A stretch of DNA of 64,000 nt from Asanoa sp040676615 (GCF_040676615.1 NZ_JBFAPI010000004.1:310001-374000), one strand, 5' to 3'; positions 41,765 through 50,961 are shown, counted from the first letter of the stretch. Numbers and translations: made by a program. Notes: generated by a model not told the origin, from the letters alone.

Positions 41765-42543
41765 CCGCGATGACCGACGACCCGTTCGTGCTGGCCGGGG
41801 TGACGCTGCCGTCCCGGCTGCTGCTCGGCACCGGCGGCGTGCCCAGCCTCGACGTGCTCGCCCGCGCGGTGACCGCCTCCGGCACCGCCCTGGTCACCGT
41901 CGCGCTGCGTCGGGTGGAGGCGTCGGCCGGCGGCGCGCTGGCCGACGTGCTCGACACGTGTGGTGTCCGGCTGCTGCCCAACACCGCCGGCTGCTTCACC
42001 GCCCGGGAGGCGGTGCGCACGGCGAAACTGGCGCGGGAGGCGTTCGACACCGACTGGGTCAAGCTCGAGGTGATCGGCGACGAGCGGACGCTGCTGCCCG
42101 ACCCGGTCGAGTTGCTCGACGCGGCCGAACAACTGGTCGCCGACGGGTTCCAGGTGCTGCCCTACACCAACGACGACCCGATCACCGCGCGCCGGCTGGC
42201 CGACGCCGGCTGCGTCGCGGTGATGCCGCTCGGCTCGCCGATCGGCAGCGGGCTGGGCATCCGCAACCCGCACAACATCGCGCTGATCCGCGAGACGGTG
42301 CAGGTGCCGGTGATCCTCGACGCCGGCTTGGGCACGGCGTCCGACGCGGCGCTGGCGATGGAACTCGGCTGCGACGCGGTGCTGCTGGCCTCCGCGGTGA
42401 CCCGCGCCCGCGACCCGGAGCGGATGGCCCTGGCCATGCGCTACGCGGTGGACGCGGGCCGGCTCGCGCACCGGGCCGGCCGGATCGAGCGGCGCTGGCA
42501 CGCCCAGGCGTCCACGCCGAACGCCGGCCTGGCCGCGCTGTGA
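41761..42543 (+). CDS. thiG: Thiazole synthase
   Basis: 260 aa, builds the thiazole ring from DXP, dehydroglycine and ThiS-thiocarboxylate. The Schiff-base lysine is K101 in DWVKLEVIGD; other motifs are LLGTGGVPSLDVLARA, PLGSPIGSGLGIRNPHNI and VILDAGLGTASDAALAMELGCDAVLLASAV. The GTG at 41761 (GTGA overlap with thiS) continues the operon pattern; ATG 41770 is an alternative. The stop overlaps the next GTG. Confidence 0.95.
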   Translation: MTAMTDDPFVLAGVTLPSRLLLGTGGVPSLDVLARAVTASGTALVTVALRRVEASAGGALADVLDTCGVRLLPNTAGCFTAREAVRTAKLAREAFDTDWVKLEVIGDERTLLPDPVELLDAAEQLVADGFQVLPYTNDDPITARRLADAGCVAVMPLGSPIGSGLGIRNPHNIALIRETVQVPVILDAGLGTASDAALAMELGCDAVLLASAVTRARDPERMALAMRYAVDAGRLAHRAGRIERRWHAQASTPNAGLAAL

Positions 42544-43151
42544 GGCTGCCCCGCCTGCTGGTGCTGACCGACCGCACGCAGTGCGCCGGCCCGCTGCCCG
42601 CCACCGTCGCCGCGGCCGTCGACGCCGGCGCGCGGGCCGTGCTGCTCCGCGAGAAGGACCTCCCGGCCGGCGAGCGGGCCGCGCTGGCGGCCGAGTTGGC
42701 CGCCCTTCTGGCGCCTGTGGGTGGGACGCTCATCGTCGCCGCCTCCGCTGGCCAGAGCGGCACTGCCGCCCGCGCCGGCCAAAGCGGCACCGCCGTGCAC
42801 CTGGCCGCCCGCCAGCCGTTCCCGGGCGAGCGGCCGGCGCTGGTCGGCCGCTCCTGCCACGACGCGGCCGAGATCGCCGGGGCCGCCGCCGAGGGCTGCG
42901 ACTACGTGACCGTCTCGCCGGTCTTCCCCAGCCCGTCCAAGCCCGGCTACGGCCCGCCGCTGGGCCCGGCCGGGCTCGCGGCACTGCTCAGGGACGCTCC
43001 CCCGGCCTACGCGCTCGGCGGTGTCCGGCCGCCGGACGTGCCGGTCTGCCGCGCCGCCGGCGCCTACGGCGTGGCCGTGATGGGCGCCGTGATGCGCGAC
43101 CCGCACTCCGTCGCCGGCTACCTGCGCGCACTCACCACAGTGGAGGACTGA
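42540..43151 (+). CDS. Second ThiE/TenI-like protein
   Basis: 203 aa, thiamine phosphate synthase/TenI superfamily: RLLVLTDRTQCAGPLP, VLLREKDLPAGERAALAAEL (with the R-E-K that ThiE uses), CDYVTVSPVFPSPSKPGYGPPLG, and YALGGVRPPDVPVCRAAGAYGVAVMGAVM. Because a ThiE is already present, this may be TenI, the thiazole tautomerase. An unusual internal duplication, AGQSGTAARAGQSGTA, coded by an imperfect 27-bp repeat at ~42747-42794, falls between two strands. GTG start overlapping thiG. Confidence 0.78.
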   Translation: MRLPRLLVLTDRTQCAGPLPATVAAAVDAGARAVLLREKDLPAGERAALAAELAALLAPVGGTLIVAASAGQSGTAARAGQSGTAVHLAARQPFPGERPALVGRSCHDAAEIAGAAAEGCDYVTVSPVFPSPSKPGYGPPLGPAGLAALLRDAPPAYALGGVRPPDVPVCRAAGAYGVAVMGAVMRDPHSVAGYLRALTTVED

Positions 43152-43153
43152 CC

Positions 43154-43957
43154 GTGAACCCGCCCGTCGCGCTGACCATCGCCGGCTCCGACTCCGGCGG
43201 GGGCGCCGGCATCCAGGCCGACCTCAAGACGTTCGCGGCGCTGCGGGTGTTCGGCACCAGCGCGATCACCGCGCTGACCGCGCAGAACACCACCGGCGTA
43301 CGCGGTGTGCACGCCGCACCGACCGAGTTCGTGGTCGCGCAGATCGCCGCCGTCCTCGACGACCTGCCGGTGCGGGCGGTCAAGACCGGCATGCTGGCCA
43401 CCGCCGCCACGGTCGAAGCGGTCGCCGCGCTCGCGGTCGCCGGCCGGCTGCCGCACCTGGTTGTCGACCCGGTGATGGTCTCCTCCTCCGGCGACCGGCT
43501 GCTGGAGCCGGCCGCCGAGGCCGCCTACCGCGACAAGCTGTTCCCGCACGCCGCCGTGGTGACGCCCAACCGGCGCGAGGCGGAGGTGCTGCTGGGCACC
43601 GCCATCCGCACGCGGGCCGACCAGCACGCGGCGGCCCGGGCGCTGGGCGATCTAGGCGCCGCCGCCGCGGTGGTCAAGGGCGGCCACCCGACCGACGACG
43701 CGGGCAACCACGCGGTCGACGTGGTCTGGGACGGCACCGGGACCTACGAGCTGACCGGGCCCTGGGTGGACACACCCAACACGCACGGCACCGGCTGCTC
43801 GTTCGCCGCGGCGACCGCCGCCCTGCTGGCACAGGGCGACGACCTGCGGACCGCCCTTGCCGGCGCGAAGGCGTTCGTCGCGCGGGCGGTCGCCGGCGGT
43901 GCCCGCTGGCGCCTCGGGGCCGGCCACGGCCCGCTGGACCACTTCGGCTGGGCCTAG
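43154..43957 (+). CDS. thiD: HMP/HMP-P kinase
   Basis: 267 aa, ribokinase fold; phosphorylates hydroxymethylpyrimidine twice. Motifs: ALTIAGSDSGGGAGIQADLKTF at the start, VRAVKTGMLA, VVDPVMVSSSGDRLL, TPNRREAEVLLG, VVKGGHPTDDA, and THGTGCSFAAATAALLAQG with the catalytic Asp/Cys-type anion hole (GTGCS). GTG start 2 bp after the TenI stop. Its TAG stop shares the bases CTAG (43954-43957) with the stop of the convergent esterase. Confidence 0.95.
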   Translation: MNPPVALTIAGSDSGGGAGIQADLKTFAALRVFGTSAITALTAQNTTGVRGVHAAPTEFVVAQIAAVLDDLPVRAVKTGMLATAATVEAVAALAVAGRLPHLVVDPVMVSSSGDRLLEPAAEAAYRDKLFPHAAVVTPNRREAEVLLGTAIRTRADQHAAARALGDLGAAAAVVKGGHPTDDAGNHAVDVVWDGTGTYELTGPWVDTPNTHGTGCSFAAATAALLAQGDDLRTALAGAKAFVARAVAGGARWRLGAGHGPLDHFGWA

Positions 43958-44970
43958 CGCCGGAGGCGCTTCGCGAGCCACTCCACCGCGAGCGGGTAGC
44001 GGTAGTCGATGCCGCCGTGCGCCGCCGGGAACAGCTCGAAGTTGATCCGGTCCGCCGGCAGGCCGACCCGCTCGATGCCTTCCTTGAACGCCTCGGCGCC
44101 CAGGTCGAGGAACCACTCGTCGCGCGTGCCGGCGTCGATCCAGACCGCGCGCAGCGAACGCACCTCGTCGGCGTACCGGTCGATCATGCGCACCGGGTCC
44201 CAGGCCAGCCAGCGGTCCCACAGCTCCGGGATGAGCTGCCCGGAGCGCGGGTCGACCGGCAGCCGCGGCGTGCCGTCGGGGTCGGGCGAGAACGCGGCCG
44301 CGCACCCGAGGGTCAGCACGAGCAGGTTGTCCTCCTCCTTGGTGAAGGAGACGCGGCCCTGGAAGTCGCGCCACCAGGCCAGGATGTCGTGGTCGTAGGC
44401 GCGCAGGGCGCGGACCGACTTGGCGAACTCGTTGAGGTAGCAGTATTCGTACAGGGCGTCGCCGGCGTGCGTCGCGAGCGCGCCGAACAGGTCGGGCCGC
44501 AGCATCGGTGTGATCATCGCGCCGAAGCCGCCCGACGACTTGCCGGAGATGGCGCGCGACTCGCGGTCGGCGATCGTGCGGAAGCGGGCATCCACCCAGG
44601 GCACCACCTCGTCACACAGGTACGAGTGGTAGTTGCCGGTGCCGGGCGAGTCGACGAACTGGGAACCGCCGTACGCCGTCCACGCGTCGACGTAGACCAG
44701 GATGCAGCCCGGCGCCCGCCCCTCGGCGAAGACCTGGTCGGCGGTCTCGACGAACGGCTGCCGGAACGGGGTGCGGTTGCCCCACATGGCCAGCTGGCCG
44801 GTGTAGCCCTGGATCACGTAGATGCCCGGATAGCGTTCGGCCGATTGCTCGTAGCCCGGGGGTGTGTAGACCCAGAGCGGTCGCACGTGCGGGTCACCGA
44901 GCGGGTTGTCGCGCAGCAGCTCCGACTCGATCCGCTCCTGATGCAGGGTTCCGGCGAGGTCAGTGAACAT
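43954..44970 (-). CDS. Esterase (Fes/EsteraseD-like alpha/beta hydrolase)
   Basis: 338 aa. Start FTDLAGTLHQERIESELLRDNPLGDPHVRPLWVYTPPGY, then YVIQGYTGQLAMW, the nucleophile elbow in ISGKSSGGFGAMI, the acid in WIDAGTRDEWFLDLG and the histidine in FPAAHGGIDYRYP. This matches the esterase family related to Fes and S-formylglutathione hydrolase. No signal peptide. It begins 4 bp after the molybdenum subunit stop, so it belongs to that operon; a role in releasing an acid or aldehyde precursor is inferred. Confidence 0.85.
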   Translation of the reverse strand: MFTDLAGTLHQERIESELLRDNPLGDPHVRPLWVYTPPGYEQSAERYPGIYVIQGYTGQLAMWGNRTPFRQPFVETADQVFAEGRAPGCILVYVDAWTAYGGSQFVDSPGTGNYHSYLCDEVVPWVDARFRTIADRESRAISGKSSGGFGAMITPMLRPDLFGALATHAGDALYEYCYLNEFAKSVRALRAYDHDILAWWRDFQGRVSFTKEEDNLLVLTLGCAAAFSPDPDGTPRLPVDPRSGQLIPELWDRWLAWDPVRMIDRYADEVRSLRAVWIDAGTRDEWFLDLGAEAFKEGIERVGLPADRINFELFPAAHGGIDYRYPLAVEWLAKRLRR

Positions 44971-44974
44971 GCTG

Positions 44975-47053
44975 TCAATTACTACCACCGCGGATCTTCG
45001 CCAGCGTGATCGGCAGGTCGCGGACGCGTACGCCGGTGGCGTGGAAGACCGCGTTGGCCACCGCGGCAGCCGCGCCGACGATGCCCAGCTCGCCGATCCC
45101 CTTGCCGCCGGCGAGGGTGATGTCGTCGTCGGCCCGCTCCAGCGAGTGCGCCTCGACGCCACGGATGTCGGCGTTGGTGGCGACGTGGTATTGCGCGAGG
45201 TCGTGGTTGACGAACAGGCCCAGCCGCGGGTCGACGACCGTCTCCTCGTGCAGGGCCATGGAGATGCCCATGACCATCCCGCCGAGCAGTTGCGAGTGGG
45301 CGGTGCGGGCGTTGACGGGCCGGCCGTGCGCGAAGACACCGAGCAGCCGGTCGACCCGCACCTGGCCGGTGTCGGCGTCGACCCGCAGCGCGCAGAAGTG
45401 CGCGCCGTAGGAGTGCCGGGACCGATCCGGCGGTGGTTGGTCGATGTCGGTGTTGGCCGTCACCTCGAGGCCGTCGGCGGGCACCGCGCCACCGTGCTCG
45501 GCCAGCCGTCGACACAGCTGCGTGGCGGCCTTGCGCACCGCGCCGCCCCACGACGCCGTCCCGGCAGAGCCGCCGGCCAGCGCGGCCGGGCCGTAGCTGG
45601 CGCGTCCGATGTGGATGGTGACCCGGTCCGGCGGCACGCCGAACACGTCGGCGGCGAGCTGCCAGAGCGCGGTGCGGGCGCCGGTGCCGATGTCGACCGC
45701 GGCGACCGAGACCTGGAACGTGCCGTCCGGCTCGGCCCGGGCGGTCGCGGTCGACCCGCTCTGGTAGACGGGATACATCGACGAAGCCAGCCCGGTGCCG
45801 AACAGCGAGCGGCCGTGCCGCCGCGCCCCCGGGGTCGGGTCACGGTCGGCCCAGCCGAAGCGTTCGGCACCGGTGGTCAGGCACTCGGTCAGGTGGCGGC
45901 CGTCGAAGGGCAGGCCGGTCGCCGGCTCGACGGCCGGCTCGTTGGCCAGCCGCAGGGCCAGCGGATCCAGATCGAGTGCGTACGCGAGTTCGTCCATCGC
46001 CGACTCGAGGGCGAACATGCCGGGTGTCTTGCCGGGTGCCCGCATCACCCGCGGGGTGGGCAGGTTGAGCCGGGCCAGCCGGTGCCGGACCCGCAGGTTG
46101 TCGGCGGCGTACATGGTGCGGGTGGCCGAGCCGGTCTGCTCGACGAACTCATGGATCACCGAGGTGTACTGCAGGGCGTCGTGGTCGACGGCGGTCAGCG
46201 TGCCGTCGCCGCGGGCGCCGAGGCGGATCCGGCTGCGGGTCGCGGTGCGGCCCGGAACCATCGTGAACATCTGCTGCCGGGTCAGCATCAGCTTGCAGGG
46301 CCGGCCGGTGACCCGCGCGGCCACGGTGGCCAGCACCGAGCCGGGCGTCGGCCAGACCTTGCTGCCGAACCCGCCGCCGACGTGCTCGGTGACCACCTCG
46401 ACCTGCTCGCGCGGGATGTTCCAGAGCATGCCGTACGCGGTCGCCACCGCCGCCGGACCCTGGTTGGAGTCGTACAGCAGCAACCGGTCGCCGTCCCACT
46501 GTGCGATGGTCGCGACCGGCTCCATCGGGTTGTTGTGCTCCGGCGGGGTGGTGTAGACGCGGTCGACCACCACGTCGGCCGCGCCGAGGGCGGCGTCGAC
46601 GTCGCCCTTGACCGAGGTGCCGGGAAAGCCGGCGTTGGTGGTCCCGGGCGACTCCAGGTCGGGATCGTCGGGGTCGAGGGTGACCTTGTGCGGGTGCTCG
46701 GCGTAGCGCACCACGACCCGCTCGGCACCCTCGCGGGCGGCCTCGGCGGTGGTCGCGACAACGCCGGCCACCACCTGACCGCGGTAGGCGACTGTGGCCG
46801 ACTGGAGCACGGACTGGTCGGCGGTGACGCCCGGCCGCAGCCGCGGCACGTTGGTGTGGTCGAGCACCGTCACCACGGCCGGGTCGGCCAGGGCGGCGCT
46901 GGCGTCGACGTCGGTGATCGTGCCGCTGGCCACGTTCGCGCCGACCGGCCAGACGTAGAGCGCGCCGTCGACCGGGTACTCGTAGGCGTAGCGGGCCGCG
47001 CCGGTGACCTTGTCGCGACCCTCCAGCCGGGCGAGTCCGGTGCCGGCACTCAC
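44975..47053 (-). CDS. Molybdenum-binding subunit of an aldehyde oxidoreductase/xanthine dehydrogenase
   Basis: 692 aa, xanthine oxidase large-subunit family (PaoC/YagR type). MoCo and substrate motifs: VGGGFGSKVWPT, MRAPGKTPGMFALESAMDELAY, GTASWGGAVRKAA and GGKGIGELGIVGAAAAVANA with the catalytic glutamate in GIGE. Starts GTG with a 4-bp overlap of the FAD subunit stop. It oxidises aldehydes or N-heterocycles with water. No XdhC/PaoD maturation factor or cofactor gene lies in the window. Confidence 0.9.
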   Translation of the reverse strand: MSAGTGLARLEGRDKVTGAARYAYEYPVDGALYVWPVGANVASGTITDVDASAALADPAVVTVLDHTNVPRLRPGVTADQSVLQSATVAYRGQVVAGVVATTAEAAREGAERVVVRYAEHPHKVTLDPDDPDLESPGTTNAGFPGTSVKGDVDAALGAADVVVDRVYTTPPEHNNPMEPVATIAQWDGDRLLLYDSNQGPAAVATAYGMLWNIPREQVEVVTEHVGGGFGSKVWPTPGSVLATVAARVTGRPCKLMLTRQQMFTMVPGRTATRSRIRLGARGDGTLTAVDHDALQYTSVIHEFVEQTGSATRTMYAADNLRVRHRLARLNLPTPRVMRAPGKTPGMFALESAMDELAYALDLDPLALRLANEPAVEPATGLPFDGRHLTECLTTGAERFGWADRDPTPGARRHGRSLFGTGLASSMYPVYQSGSTATARAEPDGTFQVSVAAVDIGTGARTALWQLAADVFGVPPDRVTIHIGRASYGPAALAGGSAGTASWGGAVRKAATQLCRRLAEHGGAVPADGLEVTANTDIDQPPPDRSRHSYGAHFCALRVDADTGQVRVDRLLGVFAHGRPVNARTAHSQLLGGMVMGISMALHEETVVDPRLGLFVNHDLAQYHVATNADIRGVEAHSLERADDDITLAGGKGIGELGIVGAAAAVANAVFHATGVRVRDLPITLAKIRGGSN

Positions 47054-48036
47054 GAGGCGCTCCGGCGGAGCACGGCCGCGACCAGGTCGGCGGCCAGGTC
47101 GATCTTGAACGCGTTGTCGGGCAGCGGCCGGGCGCCGGCGAACGCGGCACGGGTGGCCGAGCGCACCTCGTCGTCGCCGGGGTCGGTGCCGGCCAGCCGC
47201 CGCTCGGCGGTCCACAGCCGCCACGGTTTCGGTGCCACGCCGCCGAGCGCGAGCCGGACCTCGTCGAGCCGGCCCGCGGCGTCGCGACGGAACACGGCCG
47301 CGACCGAGACCACGGCGAAGGCGTACGACCAGCGGTCGCGCACCTTGCGGTAGGCGGCGGTGGCGCCGTCCGGGGGCGCCGGGAGTTGGACGCCGGTGAC
47401 CAGGTCGCCCGGGTCGAGCACGGTCTCGATCCAGGGCGTGTCGCCGGGCAGGCGGTGCAGGTCGTGGATCGGAACGAGCCGCTCGATCCCGTCCGGGCGG
47501 CGCACCTCGACCACCGCGTCGTGCGCGGCGAGGGCGACCGCGAGATCAGACGGGTGACTCGCGACGCAGGCGTCGGACGTGCCGATCACCGCCAGGTCGC
47601 GGTGCGCGCCCGGGATCGCCGAGCAACCGCTGCCCGGTTCCCGCTTGTTGCACGGCGTGGCGGTGTTCTGGAAGTACGGGCAGCGGGTCCGTTGCAGCAG
47701 GTTGCCGGCCACGGTGGCCTGGCTGCGGATCTGCCCGGAGGCACCGGCGAGCACCGCGCGGGCGACGGCCGGGTAGCGGCGACGGATGCCGTCGTCGAGG
47801 GCCAACCGGGAGTTGCGGACCGCGCCGCCGATCAGCACGCCGCCGTCCGGGCGGTGTTCGATCGCGTCGTAGGGCAGCCCGCTGACGTCGACCAGCAGGC
47901 CGGGCCGGAGCACGCCGAGCTTCATCAGGTCGACCAGGTTGGTGCCCCCGCCCAGGTAGGCCGCGTCCGGCACGCCGGCGACCAGGGTGGCCGCGGCGCC
48001 GGGGTCGTCGGCCTTCGCGTAGCGGAACGCCCTCAT
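47050..48036 (-). CDS. FAD-binding subunit (PaoB/YagS type)
   Basis: 328 aa. FAD motifs: AYLGGGTNLVDLMKLGV and IGGAVRNSRLA. The segment LQRTRCPYFQNTATPCNKREPGSGCSA holds the three or four cysteines of a [4Fe-4S] cluster, a feature of PaoB/YagS and 4-hydroxybenzoyl-CoA reductase, absent in classical xanthine dehydrogenase. This argues for a PaoABC-type aldehyde oxidase. ATG start overlaps the stop of the 2Fe-2S subunit. Confidence 0.92.
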   Translation of the reverse strand: MRAFRYAKADDPGAAATLVAGVPDAAYLGGGTNLVDLMKLGVLRPGLLVDVSGLPYDAIEHRPDGGVLIGGAVRNSRLALDDGIRRRYPAVARAVLAGASGQIRSQATVAGNLLQRTRCPYFQNTATPCNKREPGSGCSAIPGAHRDLAVIGTSDACVASHPSDLAVALAAHDAVVEVRRPDGIERLVPIHDLHRLPGDTPWIETVLDPGDLVTGVQLPAPPDGATAAYRKVRDRWSYAFAVVSVAAVFRRDAAGRLDEVRLALGGVAPKPWRLWTAERRLAGTDPGDDEVRSATRAAFAGARPLPDNAFKIDLAADLVAAVLRRSAS

Positions 48037-48557
48037 CCGCGGGCCACCTCACGCACCGCGGCGACGATGCCGGCGTAGGCGCCGCAGCGGCACAGGTTGC
48101 CGCTCATCCGCTCGCGGATCTCGTCGTCGTCGAGGTCGGCCGGCGCGACGCTGTCCAGATCGTCGCCGGCCCAGCTCGGCAGCCCCTCCTCGGCCTCGGC
48201 GAGCATGCCGAGCGCCGAACAGAGCTGGCCCGGCGTGCAGTATCCGCACTGGAACCCGTCGTGCGCGATGAACGCGCGTTGCAGCGCGTGCAGGTCGCCA
48301 CCCGCGGCAAGCCCCTCGACGGTGGTCACCTCGCGGCCGCCGGCGGCGACCGCCAGCAGCAGGCAGCTGTTGGCCCGCTGGCCATCGACGAGCACCGTGC
48401 AGGCGCCGCACTGGCCGTGGTCACAACCCTTCTTGGTGCCGGTGAGGCGCAGGTGTTCCCGGAGGGCGTCGAGCAGGGTGACCCGATTGTCGAGGTTGAC
48501 GACCCGGTCCGCGCCGTTGACCCGCAGGACCACATCGCCGCGCAACTGGTCGGTCAC
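48033..48557 (-). CDS. 2Fe-2S subunit (PaoA/YagT type)
   Basis: 174 aa with both [2Fe-2S] clusters. The plant-ferredoxin type is in CDHGQCGACTVLVDGQRANSC; the second is in CGYCTPGQLCS plus NLCRCGAYAGI. No Tat signal is seen, unlike E. coli PaoA, so the complex is probably cytoplasmic. First gene of the operon; GTG start at 48557. Confidence 0.94.
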   Translation of the reverse strand: MTDQLRGDVVLRVNGADRVVNLDNRVTLLDALREHLRLTGTKKGCDHGQCGACTVLVDGQRANSCLLLAVAAGGREVTTVEGLAAGGDLHALQRAFIAHDGFQCGYCTPGQLCSALGMLAEAEEGLPSWAGDDLDSVAPADLDDDEIRERMSGNLCRCGAYAGIVAAVREVARG

Positions 48558-48621
48558 GACCGTCTCCCGCTCTGTCGCCGGCGTCAGTTCGACACTACGT
48601 CGGCAGCGGCGCGCCGCTCAG

Positions 48622-49554
48622 CTAAACCACGGCGGCGGTCCGGCGCCGGACGGCGAGCAGGAGGCCGGCCGAGACGAGCAGCAGCAGGCCGCCCTCGACG
48701 AGCTGGAACCAGACATAGCGGGCGGCGGGCTGGTAGACCACCCGCTGGCGCAGCCCGAGCCGGTCGACACACTCCGGCGTCGGCGAGCTGTTGGCGGGGT
48801 CGGCGCACAGTCGCCCGGCCGCCGCGGAACTCAGCTCGTGCCCGTCACGGTCCAGATAGGACACGCGATAGATCCAGCCGCTCTCGATGGCTTCGGGGCC
48901 GGGATCGCCGACGAACTGCTCCTGGGTGACGGCGATCCGGTCGACAGGCGGGATCAGGTGTGGCCGCAGCGCGACCAGGCCGGCGAAGACGAGACTCAGC
49001 GCCACGACCGTCGCCGCGACCGCGGGCATCAGCCGGCGCAGGAACGCACCGAGCGCCACGCCGGCCACGAGGGCCAGCACCCAGGTCGCGGCCGGCATCA
49101 TGCCGGCCTGGCTGAACAGCAGGTCGTTGCCGAAGGCCGGGCTGGAGAAGGCGCCCAGGCGCCCAATGGACCAGCTCACGGACGCGCCCACGGCGAGGCC
49201 GAGGAGCACCGCGACGCCGGCGAGCACACCCAGCTTGACGGTGAGCCAGCGCCGCCGGCTGACGGACTGGGTGAACGCCAGCCGGATCGTGCCCTGCTCG
49301 ACCTCGCGGGCCAGCAGCGGTGCGCCCCAGAACACCCCGACCGCGAGCGGCAGGAGGTTGCCGACGAAGACGGCGTTGGTCCACCGCGCGTTGAGCAGGT
49401 TGAGCTGGGTGCAATCGGGATCCACGGGCCCACAGGCCCGCACGGCCTCGGGAGCGGCTCGGACCACCCAGAGCAGGTATCCACAGTAGGCGGCCACCAG
49501 CGCCGTGACGGCGAGGAGCTGCCAGCGGTGCTGGCGCCAGACGAGCCAGAGCAT
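48622..49554 (-). CDS. ABC-2 type transporter permease
   Basis: 310 aa with about six hydrophobic segments: TM1 LLAVTALVAAYCGYLLWVV, then a large extracytoplasmic loop with cysteines (CGPVDPDCTQLN), VEQGTIRLAFTQSVSRRRWLTVKLGVLAG typical of ABC-2 permeases, and a C-terminal helix followed by an Arg-rich end. It follows the ATPase 19 bp downstream. The substrate is unknown; YtrA-linked exporters often handle antibiotics or peptides. Confidence 0.85.
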   Translation of the reverse strand: MLWLVWRQHRWQLLAVTALVAAYCGYLLWVVRAAPEAVRACGPVDPDCTQLNLLNARWTNAVFVGNLLPLAVGVFWGAPLLAREVEQGTIRLAFTQSVSRRRWLTVKLGVLAGVAVLLGLAVGASVSWSIGRLGAFSSPAFGNDLLFSQAGMMPAATWVLALVAGVALGAFLRRLMPAVAATVVALSLVFAGLVALRPHLIPPVDRIAVTQEQFVGDPGPEAIESGWIYRVSYLDRDGHELSSAAAGRLCADPANSSPTPECVDRLGLRQRVVYQPAARYVWFQLVEGGLLLLVSAGLLLAVRRRTAAVV

Positions 49555-49573
49555 ATCGGTCTCCTGTGGAGGA

Positions 49574-50464
49574 TCAGCGGACGACGGAGGTCGGGCCGGG
49601 CAGCGCGGTCGCCTCGGGCGTGCCCAGATAGCCCCGGACCAGCTCGTCGAGGGTCGGCGGCCGGGTGCTCCAGGCCGGGCCGAACGTCTCGGCGCCGGTG
49701 CGGGTGAGCAGCTGGGCCTGGCGCCCGCCGGCCGTCTCGGTGACCACCGGCAGGCGGTCGGGCAGCAGCGCGCGGGCCTGCAACGGGCCGCTGACCACGG
49801 CGTGCCCGGCCAGCAGCTCCTCGATCTCGCCGGAGATCTGCACCCGGCCCCGGTTGACGGCGACCAGCCAGTCGCAGGTCTCGACGAGGTCGGCGATGAT
49901 GTGCGAGGACAGGATGATCGTCGTGCCGTGCAGCGCGACCATCTCCATCAGCACGGCCATCACGTCGTGCCGGGCCAGCGGGTCGAGGCTGGCCAGCGGC
50001 TCGTCGAGGAGCAGCAGGTCGGGCCGCTTGGCCAGGGCGAGCACGAGCGCGCACTGGGCGCGCTGCCCGCCGGAGAGCTGCCGCATCCGCCTGTCGAGCG
50101 GGATCCGCAGCCGGGCCAGCCGGTCGCGGGCCAGCTCGTCGTCCCAGCCCGGGTTGAGCCTGCGCCCGAAGGTGAGCAGGTCGGCGCCGGTGAAACCAGG
50201 GTAAAGCGCGGAGTCCTGCGCCATGTAGGCGAACCGGCGCAGCGACGCCCGGTCGTCGCGGGTCGGCTCGCCGAACCTGAGCACCGTGCCGGCCGACGGC
50301 CGCACCAGCCCGGCCACCAGGTTGAGCAGCGTGCTCTTGCCGGCGCCGTTGGGGCCGACCAGGGCCACCACCCGACCCTGCGGGATCGACAGGGCGCAGT
50401 CGTGTAGCGCCCAGGTGCGCCCGTAGCGGCGCCCCAGCCGGATCGTCTCCACCGCGTTGGTCAT
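49574..50464 (-). CDS. ABC transporter ATP-binding protein
   Basis: 296 aa. Walker A GPNGAGKST, Q-loop in FAYMAQDSALYPGF, signature LSGGQRAQ, Walker B LLLDEPLASLD and the switch histidine in ILSSHII. The C-terminal ~90 residues are a typical extension of ABC-2 exporter ATPases. The ATG (50464) overlaps the stop of the gntR gene by 4 bp, so regulator and exporter are one operon. Confidence 0.95.
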   Translation of the reverse strand: MTNAVETIRLGRRYGRTWALHDCALSIPQGRVVALVGPNGAGKSTLLNLVAGLVRPSAGTVLRFGEPTRDDRASLRRFAYMAQDSALYPGFTGADLLTFGRRLNPGWDDELARDRLARLRIPLDRRMRQLSGGQRAQCALVLALAKRPDLLLLDEPLASLDPLARHDVMAVLMEMVALHGTTIILSSHIIADLVETCDWLVAVNRGRVQISGEIEELLAGHAVVSGPLQARALLPDRLPVVTETAGGRQAQLLTRTGAETFGPAWSTRPPTLDELVRGYLGTPEATALPGPTSVVR

Positions 50465-50850
50465 GCGACGCCCCGCTCCGCGTCCTGGCGCGCGGCCTCG
50501 AACAGCGCGTCGACGTCTTCCCGGTCGAGCCCGGCCGCGGCCGCCGACCGCATCCACCCGGCGAGCTGGCGGCGCAGCCGGGCCCGGTCGGCGGCGCCGA
50601 CCCGGCCGAGCGTGCGTTGCACGAACGTCCCCGTGCCGGGCCGGGCCGCGACCAGCCCTTCGCGCTCCAGCTCCCGGTAGGCCTTGAGCACCGTGTTGGG
50701 GTTGATGGCGAGGGCGGCCACCACCTCGGCGGCGGTGGGCAGCCGGTCACCGGGCTCCAGCAGGCCCAGGCGCAGCGCGTGTTTCACCTGGTTGACGAGC
50801 TGGAGATAGGTCGGCACGCCGGAGCGTGCGTCGAGCCGGAAGCCGATCAT
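50461..50850 (-). CDS. GntR-family regulator, YtrA subfamily
   Basis: 129 aa. The winged HTH is intact: PTYLQLVNQVKHALRLGLLEPGDRLPTAAEVVAALAINPNTVLKAYRELEREGLV, read in parts, with the GTGTFV wing. The effector part is only ~45 residues, as in YtrA. These repressors control the ABC exporter in their own operon. A CTAA-GTGA-TTAG site lies 13 bp before the start codon. Confidence 0.92.
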   Translation of the reverse strand: MIGFRLDARSGVPTYLQLVNQVKHALRLGLLEPGDRLPTAAEVVAALAINPNTVLKAYRELEREGLVAARPGTGTFVQRTLGRVGAADRARLRRQLAGWMRSAAAAGLDREDVDALFEAARQDAERGVA

Positions 50851-50862
50851 CTCCCACCTTCC

Positions 50863-50876
50863 ACTAAGTGATTAGT
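50863..50876. promoter_or_regulatory. YtrA-type operator
   Basis: ACTAA-GTGA-TTAGT, a perfect 5-bp inverted repeat with 4-bp centre, in the short leader before the gntR start. This is the position expected for autorepression. Confidence 0.6.
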
Positions 50877-50961
50877 TGAATGATGGAGCACGGACCGGCC
50901 CCCGTCAACGACGACCCTCCGCAGGCAGTTGATCACTCGTCTCGTTCCGGTAACGGCCGGT

